Below are positions 48,401 through 59,702 of a stretch of 64,000 bases of DNA, piece after piece. Each line of letters starts with the position of its first letter. The first letter of the stretch is position 1. Both the position numbers and the translations under genes were made by a program. The notes below the pieces were generated by a model. That model searched no databases, was not told the DNA's origin, and saw only the letters and a program-made list of their open reading frames with translations. Source of the stretch: Chaetorhynchus papuensis (lineage: Eukaryota; Chordata; Aves; Passeriformes; Rhipiduridae); NCBI GenBank assembly GCA_013396525.1, contig VWYX01000083.1, positions 1,220,699 through 1,284,698 on the forward strand, read 5' to 3'.

Positions 48401-51400
48401 CTTAACCGAATTGTTTCAACATTCTCTCAAAAGAACTAGTTGCTCGAATATGCGGCTACTGAATTATTTTATGCAGTGGCCAAACAAAAATATCTCCAAC
48501 AACTGCATGTGTTTAAAACCAAGTAAAGTAAACCCTCGACTGCCTTTGCTGTTTGCAGAACAAAAATGTGCAATATGAATGAAAAGAACCAGTGTCACAG
48601 TGAACTAAATATGACTTTACAAATGCTCTGCAAAGGACCTGGCTGAGTAATTTTACATGAGGCAAGATAATCCTTGAGTTCTGCAGCTCCCAGGGGTGAA
48701 CAACTGCATTTTGTGGATGTGCTATTGCAATGCAATAAGGTTGTGCTTGCACACCCCTTAGAAACCCATCTGCCATGGAAATAATTGCATGCACCTTCAG
48801 GATTCATAACTCCTTTTACTACAAACTCAAATTTTCAATATATAGTTTAGCTCATCTCTATTCTAAAACACCATGGATAGGGCTCCTAACTGCCTGAAGG
48901 AAACAAGTCTTTTAGAAACATTTTGTTGCAATGGAAAGACAATCACCTCCCAAGGACTGTTTACCTGATCTTAAGACAGATATATGAGAGAGCTGAAAAA
49001 GAAGATGAATCAGACCATCCTCTCCTCTGTACTAGAACTTGAATTGCCATATATGCGTGTGGTTAGCACTTGTAGAACAGAAACATTGCTTACCTTGAAT
49101 GATAGCCTTGGACTCTGCTGACATCCTTTTTTCCTTTTTCCTTTTTTATTTAATGGAGAGATGCTACTGCGTGTTGTTTGTCAATGCTTAGTGCTGAAAG
49201 TGTGTCAAAGATGTTGTAGGCTCACCAGGGGCAGTGTGAAGGAACCTCTACTCCAGGCAGGAGACCCTGGCCTCAAGTAGAGCCTTCTTGATTTTAGGTC
49301 AGAAATTCTTTGGAAAGTGATTTATAAGTGGCTGTATTCTGAAGTGGCTCCACATGGAGGTCATTTCAGCATCAGGGCATGCGTCTTGGAACAATAGCCT
49401 GCTCCAAATTGTGTGAGATAGCTGTAATAAACATGAGAGCACAGCTGGAAGTTCCCTGTAGAAATGGCTTTGATGTGAACTCAGTGGTGCTTCAATGAGC
49501 ACAGCCACAGCCCTTGGCCCCTCCGAGTAAAACAGAGTCATAAGTGCTCAGTAATTCTTCTTTGTTTTCTTCATATTGTGGTGATTCAATTTGGTTTGAT
49601 TTCAGTGAGAGCTAGAGTTGGAAATATCTGATGGTCAGCTATGAAGTTTAACTCCAGCCAGTCCACTGTGCATTATTATTCTATTCCTGAGCCTCTCTAA
49701 AGTACTTCCCACCCAAAACCAAAGGCGACTCATCATTGTGGTGTGTTGGGGAGAATGCACAAGATGTTGCAGGCACAGTATTGAGGTACAAATTGTAGTT
49801 TACTCTAGAGGTGGATGGCCTTCACTGAGCAATGCATTTCAACAAAACAGAAGCATCAGTGTGGAATTGGCCCAGAATATTAACTTGCTTTTTACTCTTT
49901 CTCTCTCTCTCCATCTTCAAAATCTCATAGGAAAATGTGCCCTTAAACGCCAAGATTCACAAAACCAGCCTAGATTCACAATCAATAAACCCTTGTTTGT
50001 TAAAATCCCTTCTGCTACATAGATAGGTTTGGAGGAAAGTTATGGAACAGAGGACTAGAAAACTACAAAAATAACGAGCTAATAAGCTTGTCTGCCATAC
50101 CTGTAGTACCTTTGCATGCTCTGTTTTCTCCTCCTTCTTTGCACTGCTGTGGAAGGTTCACGGTATAGACACTGTAATTTCATGACAATCATAAATGTCA
50201 AGTTAGGTGTTAATATAAAAAAGTGATTAAAGTGAGTGTCCCTGATTTTCACTTTTCCCAAGCTTTCATAGCTCTCAAAAACCCATGCAGTGTTGAAAAG
50301 TATGGATTTATGAGCCTAAAGTTATTCTCCCATTGTTGAAGACCTGAATTTACAAAGAATTTGAATGAATTGGTTCACCTCTTCGTGTTTTCTGGTTTTT
50401 TTATTCTTGTATAAGTCAGTGTTCACAAAGGACTTTGTGAAATATAAAGCTGTTTTCAGCAAGCCAGAAACTGAAGGATCACCATGGGGAAAGACTCCTT
50501 CCTCTGCTCTCCCTCTCCCTTCTCCGTCATGCTTGCTCTCATTTGCACATGCGTGCACACAGATAAAAAAAATGACCGGATGTTGAGTGCATGGCTCTCT
50601 CCCTTCCTCCTTTGCTCACTGCTGCTTCTCTTTCCCTGTTCCTTGAGAAGATATGGACAATATTTCATGGGCACAGTTCACCTGTGAGTAATGAAGAAGC
50701 AGAGGGACACTGACTTGTTAGAGAAAGGCTGTGATATTGGTATATGTCTTTCTATATTGTCATTCTTGTTTCCCCTGACTCTTTCTTGCTCTCTTGCTTT
50801 TCTGGTGCTCTTTCCCTGGAGTGCATCTGTCACTTTTATTTTATCCTATCCAAGCACAAGCAGAGCACTTAAACTTACTAGAATCTTCCTTTTTGACATG
50901 TCAGACAGCACTTCCGAGATACCAGAAAATGTGCAAGTTTTTACTTCTTTCTCCATACCAAAAGCAATGTGTTTGTCAGAGGACTTTATGGAAAATACAC
51001 CTCTCCAGACCAGGAAAATCTATCTCACCTTTGCCAAAATCTGCCCTGAGAAATCAAACCAGTGCCTGCTGGTACTGCTAGCAATGGGGAGACCACCAGT
51101 TTGTACAAGGGTGAATACTCAGATTGGCTGGAGATCACCGTAAGGGGCAGACAGTTTAATGCCAATCACACATGCTAGTTAGATTAGAATACTTATGAGC
51201 TCTTGTGAAAGGCCAAATGCATCTTCTTCTAGCAAAAATATTAAAATGCCCCCATTTTTCCCCCTCCCCTCCAGATTCTCCACAAGAATAAATTAAAACT
51301 TGGAGGTGTGGTTATTATCACAGAATAATTAGACCCCATGGGATTAGAGACACTCAACGTTTGCTAATGCCTCTGGGTTGTGATTATCTAATAATGAGGA

Positions 51401-52710
51401 TGCCTCTGTCATTGCTTAATTATTCTTCCCCTTTAAAATGTTCCTTCTGCAGTCAGAGCCCGTAGAATGTGCTCATTTCAGCCAGAAACACCACTGCAAA
51501 TTCCTGAGAGCAATGTCACATGGGCACCGTGATTGACTTGCCCACTTCTCCCCCACACCATGGTTATAATCCTCATTGCATAAGCTCCAGCATTACTATA
51601 TTTGAATCATTCCCCTTTTCTATAAGACATTTCATTTGTGTGTTTAGGAGAAAACTCTAGGGCCTCTATCTCTTCAAAACAACCAGCTGGTGTTAGTGCT
51701 ACATAAAGAGAACACTCCTTAATCGATTGACCTTAAATATATAAGATCAGATCTGTCCAGAATCCCTCCTAATTCCAGTTTGGTGGTCCAGACTCCCAGC
51801 TACATAAGAGCCTTCTACAGCTGGGTGCCATCCATCTCTGTTTGAGAGAGTACCACCACCAAACTAAGATATTATGAACCAAATTCATGAGCTTTGCGCA
51901 GACTTTGTCCGACACAACTAAACTTTGCCCAGTATCTTTAGTCTTTCAGTCAGGCCAGCAGGTGTTCCTCATGTTTAGATACAGTTTTCAAGACACAGTT
52001 CCAAACATCATTGGTTTTTGCAACAAAAGATTAGAAAGAAAACAGAGAACGTGGCCTTAATCTGATTATCCTTAAATCCAGTGTTGTCTCTTAGCTTTAT
52101 TATCCCTCTTGGACTAAGCAAGGGACAAAGGCATATTTTGTTTACCCAAGAGATTTTGTGTACTAAACAAAGATTTTAAATTCAGCTGGCTAAAATTAGA
52201 GATTTCTACTTTGGGTTTAATATTTCTTTTTCTTTTGTCCTTATAATTCTCTTATAAACTTACAATATTTTCTGTCACTGACTGATGAGCTGTTAGAAGT
52301 ATTATTTTTTCTTTTCTTTTTTTTACTGCATTTACTCTCCTTGTATAATTTCTTTATATCCTTTCTTTACATTGTTCTACTATGATTTTATTTTCTGTTG
52401 CACACTGCTGAATCTAAGAGGAATCTAAGACCTCAAGGCAAAACCCAAGGTCAGAACTTACTTTTGTTAGATGCAGATTGGGCCCTGGAAACCTCGCCCA
52501 CACAGTGTAGTTGTGGCAGCCTAGAATCAAAACCCCAGACGAGAGTTAAGTGGAATGTTCAATGTCAACCTCTGTTTCTGTAAACAGACCCAGGAACAGA
52601 AACCAGTTCTACTGTTCAGTTTTCAACACCTCTTCATTCTTCAGCCTTCTTTCATTCTGCCTTAGTGTGAGCTGACTTTCTCTACTTTTCTCCTACACTG
52701 CTCTAATTCC

Positions 52711-53475
52711 CATAGAACAATTGAGGTTGGAAGGTCAGTTGGGACATCTGTAGCCCAACTCCCTGCTCATGTGAGATCAGGTTGCTTAGGGCTTGATCCA
52801 AACAAGTCTTAAAAACCTCCAAGGACACGGATGGAGCAATCTGGGTAATCTGTTCCAGCGCTTGACAATCCTCACAGTACAAATGTTTTTAATTATATCT
52901 GAACTGAACCTCCCTTGTTTCAATGTACTTCTCCTCTTCCCACCATGTACTATTGCTCTATCTAGTGGATGACCTCCTTTTAAGCACTGGGAGGCTGCTT
53001 TAGGTTCACCTGGAGCCAAGTCTTCTCCAGCCTGAACAAGCCCAGCTCGTTACAGGATGAGTGCTGGAGCCCCTGACCAACTTGCTGGCCTTCCACTGAA
53101 GTTCCTCCACCTGATCAATGTTCTCCTTGCAATGAGGAGCCCAAATTTGCATGAAGTATTTAGATGTGATCTAACAAGCACTGAGTAAAGAGGAAACTTG
53201 GGTCTCCTGGCTCATCTTGTATTCCAGAGTCCAGGATGCTGTTTGCTTTCTTTGCTGCCAGTGCATGCTGTTGGCTGGTGTCACCTCCCACCAAGATCCC
53301 CACAGGTCCTTTTCAGCAAAGCTTCTCCCCAGCCCATCCATCCCCTGCTGTGTTATTGAAAGGGATTATCCCTCCCCAGGTGCAGGACTTTGCATCTATC
53401 CTTATTAAATTTCATAAGGTTCATGTTGGCCAGTTCTGCCCGTCTGAATCCCTCCGAATGGCAGCCATTTAGTCA
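52711..53475 (-). mobile_element. Older CR1-type LINE, ORF2 3' region, minus strand
   Basis: Reading the plus strand, the order of phrases is that of an inverted CR1: CATAGAACAATTGAGGTTGG (tail), GCTTAGGGCTTGATCC, CCTCCAAGGACACGGATGGA, TTCTCCAGCCTGAACAAGCC, CAGCTCGTTACAGG, AGGTGCAGGACTTTGCATC and TTCATAAGGTTCATGTTGGC. The minus-strand frame holds KRWNRLPR. It is about 765 bases long, one of the two longest CR1 pieces in the window, and clearly more diverged than the copies at 28830 and 54635. It is not functional. Confidence 0.85.
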
Positions 53476-54634
53476 GCACCTGTGTAAGTCAGATCCATTC
53501 TGTCTGGCCCTTGGAGTCAGTGAGCTTAGGGAGGCAGCAGAAAACCAAAAATACACCCAAATTTGGTGCAAGAAAGAGGATTCTGGATTTAGACAACTGC
53601 CAATACAGATCTGACATGAGTGTCTCCCAAAAGAGAACATGTTTTCTCTGCAACTTCTCATACTTAAAGTCACAGAGATGCTGAACCTAAAATTTTTGGG
53701 CAATATTGATCCCTGCTGCACTCCTACTTCATTTTAACTGGAGCAAAAGAAGTACTTTGAACACCGAGTTTTTTAAACTCTCCATTAAGTAAAACAGCAA
53801 GAACAAAGTTGAGGTTCACAGGTGAGTGGTGATAAGAAAGTGGCTGATATCAGAGTAAACACAGAGCTTCCTGTTGTGCCATGCATTCATAGTGACAGGC
53901 AATTGTGAAGTGTAACCAAGGGCTGCCTAAAGGAAAGTTACCATTGTGGATCTCTGTGTGCAAACTCCCAGCATGGTTAAGCCAGTCTTGGAGCTGCCCT
54001 GAAGCCCTGCAGCACCAGAAATCTGGTTCTGCTCCAGAAACATTATAGCTGCTCTTCACATGGATGGGGTTGGCAGGGTGTACAGCAACATTCCATGCCT
54101 GTGAAGAGCTGAAGCTGCCCTTGCTTCTCTTTGCCCATTCTCTCTGTTAATCCTGCCCTGAAACCCAAATGTTTCCAATAAGTAACTTCACTTAAAATGT
54201 TTGTAATGCCTCATGTGCTTAATACCTTACTCCAAGACTTACACTTTGTGTATCACTTCCAGACAGGATGCCCATGTTGGAAGAGGAGGAAGGGAACAGG
54301 ACAAGGTGGAGAGGAATGGAGATGTGCACAGTTTACACTGCCCATAAATAGTGCCAAGTTAGCACATATAGCAGGGAGTTTCCTTCCAAGAGATTTGGGG
54401 TTTTTTGTGGTATAGGACTTTGCTGAGAAGTCATTGGAATTCTTTTGTTACTTAGATATTTACCAAAAAAACTAAGGGAAGAATGAGGTTCACTACACAC
54501 TGCAAACCATGTCTCTGCTAAATCATAGTGGCACGTGTGTGACTGGAGTAAGTCCTTTCCTTCAGTGCAACGGTGAGAGGGTGGCTTATCTAGTACTTTG
54601 TCCTCAGGCAGCCCCCCCGAACCTGACCTCCACT

Positions 54635-55068
54635 GAGGGAAGAGGATTCCTAAAGATGATCAGAGGGCTGCAGCACCTCTCCTCTGAGGAAAGGCTGAGG
54701 GAGTTGGGGTTGTTCAGCCTGGAGAAGAGAAAGTTCTGGGGAGACTATTGCAGCCTTTCAGTACTTAAAGTGGGCCTGCAAGAAAGATCACGACAAACCT
54801 TTTAGTGGGGTCTGTAGAAATAGGACAAGGGGCAATGCTTTTAAACTAAAAGAGGGTAGATTTAAACTATATACAAGGAAGAAGTTTTTGTTTTGAGGGT
54901 GGTGAGACACTGGCACAGGTATCCCAGAGAGGTGGTGGATGCTGCAGCCCTGTAAACAGTCATGGTCAGGTTGAACGGGGCCTTGAGCAATCTGATCTAG
55001 TTGAAGATCGCTCACTGCTCATCTTTAAAGATGCCTTCCAACTTAAACCATTCTCCGATTCTATGATT
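54635..55068 (+). mobile_element. CR1 LINE 3' end, plus strand
   Basis: The piece follows CR1 ORF2 and its 3'UTR: AAGATGATCAGAGGGCTGCA, GAGTTGGGGTTGTTCAGCCT, GGAGAAGAGAAAG, GACAAGGGGCAATGC, GAGGGTGGTGAGACACTGGC and a final TTCTCCGATTCTATGATTCA. The plus-strand frame 54509-54805 shows the residues GLQHLSSEERLRELGLFSLE of the CR1 C-terminal region. It is degenerate and non-functional. It stands in inverted orientation to the CR1 at 52711-53475, 1.2 kb away. Confidence 0.92.
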
Positions 55069-56117
55069 CATTTTATAAATTGACCCTGAGACATGAGAGG
55101 GGTGGGTTTTGCCCAAGGCTGTACTTACAGACAAACACAGGTCTGTGGTTTCAGTATACAAAGAAGCTCTACCAAGGGCACTCCCTGGTCTGAGGTGAGG
55201 GAAATGAATAAGCCTAACAAAAATGTGCCTGTGCCTCCAAGATACACCTTTCTGAGAGACAAGGCAGCAACTGTGAAGAAGCAGAAAGTCTTGCAACAAA
55301 AATCATAGCGATGGCTTTATCCAGGGCAGCACAAGAAGTTTGAGGGAAAACTGGGAAAGGCATCAGTAGCATCTGGTAGTTGAGCTCATCTGCATGCTCT
55401 TTAACAAAATTCAGCCCAACCTGAAATAGAAATCTAAAGGTAGGGTGTCTGAATTGGAGGTCTTTAAATCTCAGAGACAGTCTAGTTTTTACTAGACTAG
55501 CTTAAACTAACAACAAGGCTGCCAAAGGTGGGGAAATTAATTCCATCCACAGTGTGTGTAGCAAAGCCAAAGAAATATTTACACATCATTGCCTTTCCTA
55601 GATGCTGTTATCCTGAATGTAGTTTTCCAGCTGAGGCAAATCTAGATGATGTAAATCATTATGACTCTATTGACATAAGCTAGCCAAAAGAATGGCCAAA
55701 AGTTTCTATGCTAATTCCTGTTGTTTTTCTAGGTTGGCATAGTTTTTAGGAATTGTGTTGAAGTGTTATTTAAATTAAAATTTAAAAGGGAAATGGCTCA
55801 TTGCTAGTTCATATTTCTGTTTAAAGAAAAAATTCACTGACCTAAAAGGTGTTAAAACCATTTACAGGCAGAAGTAAATGTTTTGAGAACATTTGAAAAT
55901 GCCACCTCCTTCCAGCCTTAAAAATCTCCATGAGTGCAACATTACCAGTTAAACACAAATATCTGTATTGTGCAGAGCAACCACTCCAAATAAAAATGTC
56001 TTCTCTGTATCAAAGAGAACTCTGTCAAAGAAGATATTAACCAAAGGCCAAGTTTCTTGGCTTGAAGCTTGAAGCTGAAAGCGAAAATTTCATCAGTTAA
56101 ACATAGGAAGCACAATA

Positions 56118-56428
56118 AGAGGAGGGTCAGGCACTGATCTCTCTGGTGACCACTGGCAGGACCCGAAGGAATGGCCTGAAGTTGTGTCAGGGGAGGTTTA
56201 GGTTGGATATTAGAAAAAGGTCCTTCACCCAGAGGAAGGTTGGGCACTGGAACAGGCTCCCCAGGGAAATGGTCACAGCACTGAGCCCGACAGAGTTCAA
56301 GAAGCATTTGAACAATGGTCTCAGGCACATGGTGGGATTCTTGGGGATGGTCCTGTGCAGGGCCAGGAGTTGGACTCGATTGTGGTTGTGGATCCCTTCC
56401 AACTCAGCATATTCTGTGATTCTGTGAA
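56118..56428 (+). mobile_element. CR1 LINE 3' end, plus strand (same subfamily as 4833-5060)
   Basis: The frame from 56146 retains KLCQGRFRLDIRKRSFTQRK and VGHWNRLPREMV, the end of CR1 ORF2, followed by the 3'UTR phrase GGGGATGGTCCTGTGCAGGG and the tail ATTCTGTGATTCTGTGA. The match to the minus-strand copy at 4833-5060 extends over nearly its whole length. It is 5'-truncated and non-functional. Confidence 0.92.
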
Positions 56429-58540
56429 TGTTTTGGTGTAGAGGCTGGAGGGAGTTATGAAATTTTTTTTTTTTTTTCATTTATTTGGTGTCAGAGGAAC
56501 CTGTAAAACCCAATTTATAAATTATGTAGGTAGCCAATCTATTTTTGTCTTCTGGTCAACTAAAAAACATAAATATAAAAAGTATTCCGACAGTGAATTA
56601 TTCTTCCTTTGCCTTTACTCTGAGCATTTGTGGAGCCTGAGAGTTTTGCTGACACAAGAGAGTTATACAGGTTCCCCCAAAGCAGTGCAGTCATTTGCTG
56701 TTACCACAAGGCATGTGATTTTTCTTCTTTCCCTTCAGTTTAATATATGTTATAATTTTTTAGTTGAAAGGAAATAGAAAATGGCAAAGGACAGGAGAAG
56801 CATAGTCCTTGTCTCTAGATGGATTTCAGTGTACTCTGGGAGCACATGAAGTTAAACTTTCAGCTGGTCTAAGCCTTCGCACTTGTCCTGTAGGACCTTT
56901 TAACTTTTGTTTCATCTTCCTTTAGTTTTGGGGACAAGGCCTACCGTTGTTTCATCTGTTGGTTTTATGTAGCATTTTGTTAGAAATTTTCACCTCTCTT
57001 AATATCTCAGACCTTTTATAGCCCTTTTATGGTAATATTTTAGCTCGTCACTGTCTTTGTCTTCATTTCAGAGATGCAGGTCTCAATCAATTAGTGTGAA
57101 GTGTCTCAGGAAACTTCATGTAGAAGCTGCTTGATCTCACCAAGCACCCTAAGAAAAGGAATTCCCTTCATTTCTGTTCACCCCCTGTTCAATAAGACAG
57201 TGGAAATCACACAATGTGTTCAGTCTCTTTCTCCTCAAAGAAACATTAAGCCAAAGAGGAAAGAGCATTGTCCTGCTGCATCTGTGAGGCAGATCACTGC
57301 TGAGCAGAAGAAATACCACAACAACATAATACTGGTTCCTTAGGTGCTTTAGGGCCTTTAGTATTGTCCAGTGAGTATGTGCCAAGTCTTTATTCAGGCA
57401 CACTAGATAAATCTGCATTGCAGCTTCAAATGGGAGAAGCACTGAGGCACCTGCTCTTTACTTGTCTGAGGGAATAGAGAAACTTGATACCAAAAAAAGA
57501 AGAAAAGAGATGTTGGCTCCAGATACTGACCATCCCTGGAGCACGTGTTTGAGCAGCCAGTGGTAAGAGCCCCCACAATTCACTGTGGGCTGCACAAGAG
57601 GGAAGGTTTCAAGCAGATTTTTTTTTGCCTTCTCCAACAGATGTGTTGACAATCCATAAGCATATGGCTCTTGTTCACAGGAGTTATTTGCCCCCAGCTT
57701 TAATGTAATTTACAGGCAATTTCCTAGTCCCCATTTCTCTCCTTTCTTAAATATGTTTCCTCAAGAGAAAATGGTAATGATCCTCTGAAACAAAAAATGG
57801 ATGGAATTTAGTCCAGTCAAAACCAATCAGATCCTTCGGATCTGAGTTTTATATGCTTCATTTAAATTATTTGCTAATGCATGTTGACAGAAACACAGAA
57901 CAGTGTTGGTCAAAGGGAATTCACTTTATTTTTTTCCTATCTTTCTGTTGGTGCCCACATTATCTGACAAAAGTGGGGATTTTTACTTGTTTTTTATTAC
58001 TTTTTTTAATCAAAGACATTATTGGATTCTTACTGCTTTGTGGGGACAGATTGAATAATCAAAGCTGCTTCTATTTGCAACATATAAAATTATTTGAGTG
58101 AACATAGCTGATGCTAAGAGACAAAGAATGCATAACAGAGTCTGGAAACCTCTCTTCCCCCACAGCAAGAATGTTCTTTGTACTTTGAGGCCCCAAGAGT
58201 CTGAAAATTTGCCTTTGGTGGGTCTTAGTGTTGCAAAGGCAGGTTATTTGTAGGTTAGAACTTCAAGGTTTACCCACAGAGTGAAAAAGTTACCTCCTAC
58301 TTTCCTTACTGGATCCTGTCAGCTGTAGAAACTTCACTTTCTTGAGGGTTCACTGAGTAATCTGATGTGTTTGACAGCCCAAAAAACCATCAAGGTAAAA
58401 GTTGTCTTAACCATTTCATAGCTAGGTATGAATAGGAGCAAAAAAGGCACGGTGTAGACATGATGTGCCTCCAGTACATCATCAACAAAACTCTGACTTT
58501 AAATGTTCGCTTTTCATAAGATAATGCAAGTTTATAACAG

Positions 58541-58567
58541 AAAAAAAAAAAAAAAAAAAAAAAAAAA
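58541..58567 (+). repeat. Poly-A run (27)
   Basis: An uninterrupted run of 27 A followed by GAAGG. No AATAAA signal is present in the 30 bases before it, and the upstream sequence is not recognised. It may be an expanded mononucleotide repeat or the tail of a retroposed transcript. Confidence 0.95.
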
Positions 58568-59477
58568 GAAGGCTTTATGACCGATACAGGAAAGTAGGGC
58601 TCAGGAGACAATTTTTAAGCTGAAAACTTAATTGCTTCTGCAGCTTTTATGAGTGTGATTCATCTGGTATAACTTTACCTACCTGTGAGTTAAGTGTTCA
58701 ATCTACACTGGTTATTGAAGGCTCTTCTGTGAGACAGACAGGTATTTCTAGTTCACCCAACCTATCCCAAATGATGACTCTTTATTACTTTCTTATGACA
58801 AGAGAGTGAGTCTCTTTCTCTCCCTAAACACATAATTTAGATGGATTCATCTCACCCACCTTCATCATTCCCTTGACACTGTAGCATCAAGGACATTTTC
58901 TCCACCTTTTCCCCTCTGGCAGAGTTTTTGGGGATACGTACAGTGTCATAGGGGTGCATATACATGACTTGCTACGTGCAAAGGCCAGGATAAAAGCCTG
59001 CAATAAAATGGATGGTAGTTACATTTTGTATTTGCCTGGTCATTCTGATCTTCAGGTCTTCAAATGAAGTTCATACAATGTCCTAGAGCATAGTGTCTTC
59101 ACTTAGAATAATTAAACTTACTCTTAGAACATTTGAGGCCCAGAACAGTAAGCTGTTGTATGACAAAATTACTGAGTAATTCTTGTTTGTTCAATGATGG
59201 ACTTTGAGGTGTGTGGCAAAATCCCAAAAGCCTGGTTAGCTGATCAGCCTGGGTTGCTAGATTGATTGACAAACTTTTGAGAAAGTGTCTGATCCCACAC
59301 GTACTGGTTTGGTATTATATTTGCAAATAATAACACAATACTGAATGTTATGATCTAGTATTTGCAGTTCTAGACTCATCAACACTTTCCATGAACAATC
59401 ACACTATTAATGTCTTGAACAAGGTTGGTCTTGTTGGTCTCATTTTCTTTTTTCCTTCTCCTTGCAAGTAGCCCTTT

Positions 59478-59511
59478 TGTTGTTCTCCACATTGTTGTAA
59501 GTTGTTATGTG
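59478..59511 (+). promoter_or_regulatory. UGU-rich cluster before exon G
   Basis: TTGTTGTTC (59478-59486) and TTGTTGTAAGTTGTTATGT (59492-59510) give at least five UGU words in 34 bases, 60-90 bases before the exon. Further downstream are a branch-point-like CCTTAAT (59537-59543) and a long U tract. This is a candidate CELF binding site; function is inferred. Confidence 0.5.
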
Positions 59512-59570
59512 ATTAAATAAAATAAACAAACTATGGCCTTAATTTTCCTTTGTTTTTTTTTTCCTTTCAG

Positions 59571-59702
59571 TGGCTGCATCAACTGCTAATTCCACAGCTG
59601 GTGCGGCCATGAATTCTTTGACTTCTCTGGGTACTCTCCAAGGACTGGCTGGAGCCACTGTTGGACTGAATAATATTAATGCACTAGCAGGTACCGTAAA
59701 CA
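59571..59702 (+). CDS. CELF2: CELF2 exon G (132 nt; 120 nt with alternative donor): linker
   Basis: The exon completes a Val codon and encodes VAASTANSTAGAAMNSLTSL, then GTLQGLAGATVGLNNINALA and GTVNS. This belongs to the CELF2 linker just before the conserved MAALNGGLG segment, which must be encoded after the window. The acceptor is TTTTTTTTTTCCTTTCAG. The main donor is AACA/GTGAGT at 59703; a second one, GCAG/GTACCG at 59691, would shorten the exon by 12 nt and remove four residues in frame. Phases are 1 and 1. Confidence 0.97.

Larger units (their letters stand above)
41151..59570 (+). other. Intron F-G (18.4 kb)
   Basis: This is the largest intron in the window. It carries four CR1 fragments: minus-strand copies near 45329-45430 and 52711-53475, and plus-strand copies at 54635-55068 and 56118-56428. 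Also present are an AT-rich block (48341-48400), a 27-A run (58541-58567), and a homeobox-site-like stretch near 51300-51430. UGU repeats (59478-59511) lie 60-90 bases before exon G. The long frame at 50691-51143 resembles no protein I know. No RNA gene is seen. Confidence 0.9.
3610..59702 (+). other. CELF2: CELF2 (CUGBP2) gene, internal part: seven coding exons
   Basis: The gene encodes a CUG-BP/ETR-3-like RNA-binding protein with three RRM domains (RRM1-RRM2-linker-RRM3). The family controls alternative splicing in the nucleus and mRNA stability and translation in the cytoplasm, binding UGU-rich RNA. The seven exons join in frame with phases 0-1, 1-1, 1-0, 0-0, 0-1, 1-1 and 1-1. The joined peptide covers the end of the RRM1-RRM2 spacer, all of RRM2 and the first part of the linker. 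I assign CELF2 rather than CELF1 from paralogue-specific stretches: MVSKKCNEND, TATWGNLTGL, LGAFSGIQQMAG and NNINALAGTVNS. Start codon, RRM1, RRM3, stop codon and UTRs are outside the window. Gene identity is near certain; species is not determined. Confidence 0.97.

Noticed and set aside
50691..51143. Longest open frame in the window (150 codons, plus strand, ATG start)
   Set aside because: It lies inside the F-G intron, resembles no protein I know, has a Phe/Leu/Ser-rich composition typical of T-rich sequence read by chance, and has no promoter or splice context.
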